DNA from: Bacteroidales bacterium
GTDB lineage: Bacteria; Bacteroidota; Bacteroidia; Bacteroidales; Paludibacteraceae
Assembly (NCBI GenBank): GCA_900767595.1
Contig: CAAFZS010000077.1
Span: 1-30,453 of the forward strand
Length of the DNA stretch: 30,453 bases
Direction of reading: 5' to 3'
This document shows, piece after piece, positions 30,389-30,453 of the stretch. The notes under the pieces are model-generated. The model did not search any database and was not told the origin of the DNA. It saw only the letters and a list, made by a program, of their open reading frames with translations. Made by a program: the position numbers and the translations under genes. Position 1 is the stretch's first letter, and each line of letters starts with the position of its first letter.

Positions 30389-30453
30389 TGTACCCATTTT
30401 CTTGGACACAGAAAGTGTTTAAAGATGAATGAGAAAGTACCTTTTTCGACTCG
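30389..30453 (+). mobile_element. Possible left edge of an IS3-like element (partial)
   Basis: TGTACCCATTTTCTTGGACA at 30389-30408 resembles the terminal inverted repeats of IS3-family (IS150-group) elements, which often read TG...CCC....TTGGACA. An open frame starting at 30425 (MNEKVPFST) runs off the window and could be the start of orfA. Both points are weak: the other end and the transposase are outside the window. Confidence 0.28.

Overview
The window looks like a chromosomal segment from an uncultured member of the order Bacteroidales. Nearly every transcription unit starts with the Bacteroidetes-type promoter (TTTG or TTG, about 20 bases, then TAnnTTTG). Most genes lack a Shine-Dalgarno sequence, and spacers are A/T-rich. 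The ribosomal cluster has the Bacteroidetes gene order: rpsL-rpsG-fusA joined straight to the S10, spc and alpha blocks, with map and infA after secY and no tuf gene. I cannot name a genus.

Layout. 1-866: a MntA/HepT-type nucleotidyltransferase/HEPN toxin-antitoxin pair, then a terminator and a promoter. 884-2902: rnhA (RNase HI), rfbC and rfbD (last two steps of dTDP-L-rhamnose synthesis), with a tRNA-Arg(CCU) gene between the two rfb genes. 3053-5487: gapA and an NCS2/AzgA-type purine permease, each with its own promoter. 5549-7056, minus strand: an operon of three tRNAs (Gly-GCC, Leu-CAG, Leu-GAG), then ttcA with a DUF486 membrane protein. 7282-25378: 33 plus-strand genes, namely the ribosomal protein cluster with fusA, secY, map, infA and rpoA, apparently driven mainly by one strong promoter at 7151-7182. 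Two genes too short for routine ORF calling, rpmD and rpmJ, are included. An archaeal-type aspartyl-tRNA synthetase follows rplQ after 3 bases.

26723-27312 is a 590-base gene-free region. It holds two copies of a ~134-base repeat, each containing an intrinsic terminator followed by a promoter. The hairpin-rich 180 bases between the copies would be transcribed from the first promoter and stopped by the second terminator, so this may be an undescribed small RNA. The second promoter leads into a 5' UTR with a run of nine G, then a 917-residue secreted modular protein and a 39-residue MKK-type peptide gene. The window ends in what may be the edge of an IS3-like element.

The most promising undescribed signals are RNA-level. 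They are a compact structured element between rpsJ and rplC, a possible switch between fusA and rpsJ that shares a 10-mer with the rpsL leader, the duplicated terminator-promoter repeat with its candidate small RNA, and the secreted-protein/small-peptide pair. No CRISPR array, phage or complete mobile element was seen.
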